Assembly: GCA_009363175.1 (NCBI GenBank)
Contig: CP045205.1
Location: forward strand, 3,410,001 to 3,474,000
DNA length: 64,000 bases
Direction: 5' to 3'
From: Citrobacter telavivensis
GTDB taxonomy: Bacteria; Pseudomonadota; Gammaproteobacteria; Enterobacterales; Enterobacteriaceae
Part shown: positions 60,827 through 64,000 of the stretch, one piece after another
How positions within the stretch are numbered: position 1 is the first letter of the stretch
Layout of the letters: every line of letters begins with the position of its first letter
The notes under the pieces: model-generated
Seen by the model: the letters and a program-made list of their open reading frames with translations, nothing else
What the model was told of the DNA's origin: nothing
Database searches by the model: none
Translations under genes and position numbers: made by a program

Positions 60827-62560
60827 TTATTCCGTTCTCAGCAACAGCCGGGTCTGATAGATCAAGGCTTTGTGCCTGTCACCCGCAAAATGCTGGTCAA
60901 TAAGCGCTAAGATATCGGCTTCGGTGAACAGATGCCCTTCGGCGAAATGCGCCAGCACTTGTTGCGCCTGGTCTGCAAATGCCGACAGCACAAACCGCAA
61001 TGCTTCCTGCACGCCTGGCGTTTCACAGTGATTATTGCCGTTTTCTCTGCGTAGTGTAAAAGACGCCTCCCTGGCACGGGATAGCACGTCAAGTTCGAAA
61101 CGGGCGTAAAGTTCCGGCGGTGCATCATGATCCTGCATCAATTGCTTCATCGCCTGCGCCAGATGAAATGCACGCTCACTGTCGTGCAGAGAATCTTTCT
61201 GTTGCGGATCGCCGGACAGTTCGAAAAGCTTATCGCCAAAACGCCACGGATTCAGATAGCCGAACGTCGCCGGGATCTGCATCAGTTGCGCACCCTGGGT
61301 AAAATCAAACCCCGGATGGATGCGAATATTGTTTAATTCACCGGGTTTAAACATGCTGTCGATTCGCGTCGGCATCAGCGTGTACTCGTACAGTCCTGCG
61401 TTGCCCTCTTCACGCGGGCAGCGCATGTACACAGACTGACCGTCGGTGATATTGATATGGCCGCCAAAATAGCCATACAGCGCATAATCGCGCACCGGAG
61501 AATCGCTCTCGACTGCCGGACGTAACGGCCTTCCGGTCATTGACGACGGTAAGGGAACCCCGAAGTACTCCAGTAATGTCGCGGGGATATCTATCGTCTG
61601 AGCCAGTGCGCTACGCCTTACACCTTCTGCATTACAACGCGGATCGCGAATAAAAAACGGCGTGTTGGCTATTTCGTTGTACACCGGCATGATGTTTTTG
61701 CCCCACCACTGGTGCTCACCCAACAGGAAGCCATGATCGGTACAGACGATAAACAGCGTATCCTCCCACAGATCCAACGCCTTCAGTTTGTCCATCACCT
61801 GTCCGAGGTAGTCATCACACATGGTGATCAATGCCTGGTAAAATTTTCTGACCTTGTCATCATTCGCACTGCCCGGAGCACCGCAATAATAGGGCACCCA
61901 ACCATCAAATTCTTCCGGCTTGCAACCATATTGAGCCAGATACTTCTCTGGTACGAAAAACGGTTCGTGGGGATCGAAGCACTCAATCTGCAATAGCCAG
62001 TTATCCTGATGCCGATTGGTCTCCAGAAACTCGATACCTGCGCTGATGGTGCGGTGGGTGAAGTGTTCCTCTTGCGTGGGCATAGCGGCACGATTAATCA
62101 AATCCTGGATCATCCTCCCGCTACGACGACGCAATGTCTCTTCGTCTTCTCTACCCTGCCAGTGAATAAGAGGTTTCTCCACCTGACCTTTCCAACTGTC
62201 GCCTTCCTGACCACGAATAAATTCAAAGGTGGAGTAACGTGGATGATAGGTCGCCCCGCCGTCACGCCAGTAATGCTTGTGATCGGTCACCAGATGCGTG
62301 TGAATGCCCGCCTGACGCAGCGTCTGAAAAGCCGAGAAATCGAAAGGTTCCAGCGGGCCCCAACTGCGATGCAAAAAGTTATAACGCCCGGTATGCAGTT
62401 CACGTCGTGCGGGCATACACGGCATACTGCCGACGTAGAAGTTGTCAAACTGCGCTGACTCCTGCGCCAGGCGAGTGAAATTCGGCGTGATCGCATCTCC
62501 ACCATATGGCGCAAGATGATTACGGGTCAGCGTATCAAACATCAACATAACTGCTTTCAT
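60827..62560 (-). CDS. Cys-type sulfatase, cytoplasmic
   Basis: A 577-residue type I sulfatase (alkaline-phosphatase superfamily). It starts MKAVMLMFDTLTRNHLAPYG, with metal-binding D9, and the formylglycine motif C48-M-P-A-R in SMPCMPARRELHTGRY. Other metal residues are D275 and H276 in VCTDHGFLLGEHQWWGKN and the FDPHEPFF histidine near 198. There is no signal peptide, so it should act in the cytoplasm after uptake. A maturase must convert C48; none is visible here. It lies between a PTS gene and an epimerase gene, which suggests a sulfated sugar substrate. It could also be a related phosphonate- or phosphodiester-type hydrolase. Confidence 0.9.
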   Translation of the reverse strand: MKAVMLMFDTLTRNHLAPYGGDAITPNFTRLAQESAQFDNFYVGSMPCMPARRELHTGRYNFLHRSWGPLEPFDFSAFQTLRQAGIHTHLVTDHKHYWRDGGATYHPRYSTFEFIRGQEGDSWKGQVEKPLIHWQGREDEETLRRRSGRMIQDLINRAAMPTQEEHFTHRTISAGIEFLETNRHQDNWLLQIECFDPHEPFFVPEKYLAQYGCKPEEFDGWVPYYCGAPGSANDDKVRKFYQALITMCDDYLGQVMDKLKALDLWEDTLFIVCTDHGFLLGEHQWWGKNIMPVYNEIANTPFFIRDPRCNAEGVRRSALAQTIDIPATLLEYFGVPLPSSMTGRPLRPAVESDSPVRDYALYGYFGGHINITDGQSVYMRCPREEGNAGLYEYTLMPTRIDSMFKPGELNNIRIHPGFDFTQGAQLMQIPATFGYLNPWRFGDKLFELSGDPQQKDSLHDSERAFHLAQAMKQLMQDHDAPPELYARFELDVLSRAREASFTLRRENGNNHCETPGVQEALRFVLSAFADQAQQVLAHFAEGHLFTEADILALIDQHFAGDRHKALIYQTRLLLRTE

Positions 62561-62574
62561 AAGACGTCTCTTCT

Positions 62575-64000
62575 TTATGAACCAATAAATTCTTCAACTT
62601 CGTTCTTAATCAGCGTGACGTGCGGACCGTAGACCACCTGGACGCCTTCCCCCCGGATAAACGCGCCACGACTGCCCAGCGCCTTAAATGCTTCGACCGC
62701 AACATGCTGAGGATTTTTAACGGTGACGCGCAGTCGCGTGGCGCAGCAATCCACCTGAACAATATTCTCTCTGCCGCCCAGCGCCTGCACGATACCCGCG
62801 GCACGTTCGTCACCCGCCACTGCAACCGTCTCTTCCATTTCCTCTTCGCGACCTGGCGTTTTCAACTGACGCCAGTTGATCAGGAAGCGGAACGTGAAGT
62901 AGTAAAGACAGAACATCACCGCCCCCAACGGCAGCATCAGCACCCAGTTAGTTTTGGCATTGCCCTGTAACACCCCGAACAACAGGAAATCAATTAAGCC
63001 GCCGGAGAAGGTTTGCCCAACGGTAATTTGCAGGATGTGGGTCAGCATAAAAGCAACGCCGGTCAGTACGATATGAACGCCATACAGCAACGGCGCGCAG
63101 AACATGAAGGCGAACTCCAGCGGTTCGGTGATCCCGGTAACAAAGGCGGTAAGTGCAGCAGACAGCATCAGACTCGCCACTTTTTTTCGGTTCTCAGGAC
63201 GTGCAGAGTGATAGATGGCAAGCGCAGCACCGGGCAGACCGAACATGAAATCCGCGAAGCGTCCCGCCATAAAGCGTGACACGCCGATATAGTATTGCGT
63301 GACGGACGGATCGGTCAGTTGCGCAAAGAAGATTTTCTGCGTTCCTTCTACCAGGTGCCCGTTCACCATCGTTTCGCCGCCGACGCTGGTTAACCAGAAC
63401 GGAAGATAAAAAAGATGATGTAATCCTAATGGGATAAGACATTTGAGGATCATGCCGTAGAACAGCGTGCCGACGTAGCCGGTTTTTTCAACCAGTCCAC
63501 CAAGATGGGTGATCCCCATCTGAATATGCGGCCAGACCCAGAACAACGCGACGCCGAGGAAAATGGCAAAAAACGAACTGACAATCGGTACAAAACGTGA
63601 ACCACTAAAAAAAGCCAGCAGATTCGGCAGTTCAGTTTTACCAAAACGTTTTTGTACCCAATACGCCAGCAACCCGCTCATGATCCCGCCCATCACCCCT
63701 GTTTGCAGCGTGGTGATGCCCATGACGCTGGCCTGACCTGCCGCCGTCAGATTGTCGACCGCCAGTGTCCCGGAAAGGAGTAAACAGGCGTTGATCGCTT
63801 TATTCATGACGATAAAACAGAGTACGGCAGCCAGTCCCGCAGTACCTTTGTCGCTTCGCGCCATTCCGACCGCGATACCCACGGCAAACAACAGCGCCAG
63901 ATTATCAAAGACCACGCTGCCACAAAGTTTCATTACGGTAAAAATAGCCTGAAACAGTTCATTGTTCAGAAGCGGGTAGGTCGACAGGGTCACCGGATTG
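62575..64000 (-). CDS. PTS EIICB component, glucose/N-acetylglucosamine/maltose family (5' end outside the window)
   Basis: The visible 475 or so residues run from the right edge (in frame with NPVTLSTYPLLNN) to the stop at 62575; about 50 N-terminal residues probably lie outside. The EIIC domain has a MalX/NagE-like start of VFDNLALLFAVGIAVGMARSDKG and the sugar-binding GITEPLEFAFMFCAPLLY near residue 290. It is followed by a linker and an EIIB domain with the phosphorylated cysteine in VDCCATRLRVTV. No EIIA is attached, so the soluble EIIA-Glc (Crr) should supply phosphate. The substrate is unknown; the sulfatase next door suggests a sulfated sugar. Confidence 0.93.
   Translation of the reverse strand, partial: NPVTLSTYPLLNNELFQAIFTVMKLCGSVVFDNLALLFAVGIAVGMARSDKGTAGLAAVLCFIVMNKAINACLLLSGTLAVDNLTAAGQASVMGITTLQTGVMGGIMSGLLAYWVQKRFGKTELPNLLAFFSGSRFVPIVSSFFAIFLGVALFWVWPHIQMGITHLGGLVEKTGYVGTLFYGMILKCLIPLGLHHLFYLPFWLTSVGGETMVNGHLVEGTQKIFFAQLTDPSVTQYYIGVSRFMAGRFADFMFGLPGAALAIYHSARPENRKKVASLMLSAALTAFVTGITEPLEFAFMFCAPLLYGVHIVLTGVAFMLTHILQITVGQTFSGGLIDFLLFGVLQGNAKTNWVLMLPLGAVMFCLYYFTFRFLINWRQLKTPGREEEMEETVAVAGDERAAGIVQALGGRENIVQVDCCATRLRVTVKNPQHVAVEAFKALGSRGAFIRGEGVQVVYGPHVTLIKNEVEEFIGS

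Overview
The window is a stretch of an enterobacterial chromosome. Gene content and order follow the fixX-to-selD segment of Escherichia coli K-12 almost gene for gene, and most proteins match E. coli lengths exactly. Differences at several points (no katE after cedA, no cho after nadE, an extra KduD-like gene, a DUF6506/AraC pair, a relocated ynjA, and a sulfatase/PTS locus after selD) suggest a relative in the Escherichia-Salmonella-Citrobacter group. Citrobacter is my best guess, made by recall of gene content and not by any search. I see no prophage, insertion sequence, tRNA, rRNA or CRISPR array.

Layout. 1-2534: end of the fix-like electron-transfer operon (ydiS, fixX), acyl-CoA synthetase fadK and a striking tandem REP array. 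2535-7609: PEP synthase ppsA, divergent from its regulator ppsR, then TrpR-controlled aroH and the Fur-type gene ydiE. 7614-12941 (minus strand): selO, ydiV, nlpC and the btuCED cluster. 12942-20300 (minus strand): the translation block thrS-infC-rpmI-rplT-pheM-pheS-pheT-ihfA, with its AUU start, phenylalanine attenuator and tRNA-mimic operator. 20476-22890: a DUF6506/AraC insertion, the 35-residue membrane protein YniD and the outer-membrane-like YdiY. 23177-30267: pfkB, ydiZ, yniA, yniB, yniC, an orphan kduD-like gene behind a KdgR-like box, LexA-controlled ydjM, cystine importer tcyP and cedA. 30461-35718 (minus): the chitobiose operon chbBCARFG, with the ChiX small-RNA pairing site between chbB and chbC. 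36021-38693: osmE, nadE, ves, spy. 39038-45065 (minus): the arginine-succinylation operon astCADBE, with a sigma-54 promoter and two NtrC-like sites upstream. 45511-58217: xthA, a TVP38-family membrane protein, ynjBCDE, ynjF, ynjA, nudG, ynjH, gdhA, topB, selD.

58367-64000 (minus strand, running off the window): a probable operon of PTS EIICB, Cys-type sulfatase, aldose-epimerase-like protein, RpiR regulator and two DUF202 membrane proteins. The PTS, the leaderless sulfatase and the sugar-type regulator suggest uptake and cytoplasmic desulfation of a sulfated or sulfate-linked sugar. It is the best candidate here for an undescribed system.

Most other genes are conserved housekeeping and catabolic genes. 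Their regulatory sites (Cra, TrpR, Fur, LexA, KdgR, NagC, NtrC/sigma-54, ChiX, thrS operator) were read directly from the sequence, but all are matches by eye to remembered consensus sequences.
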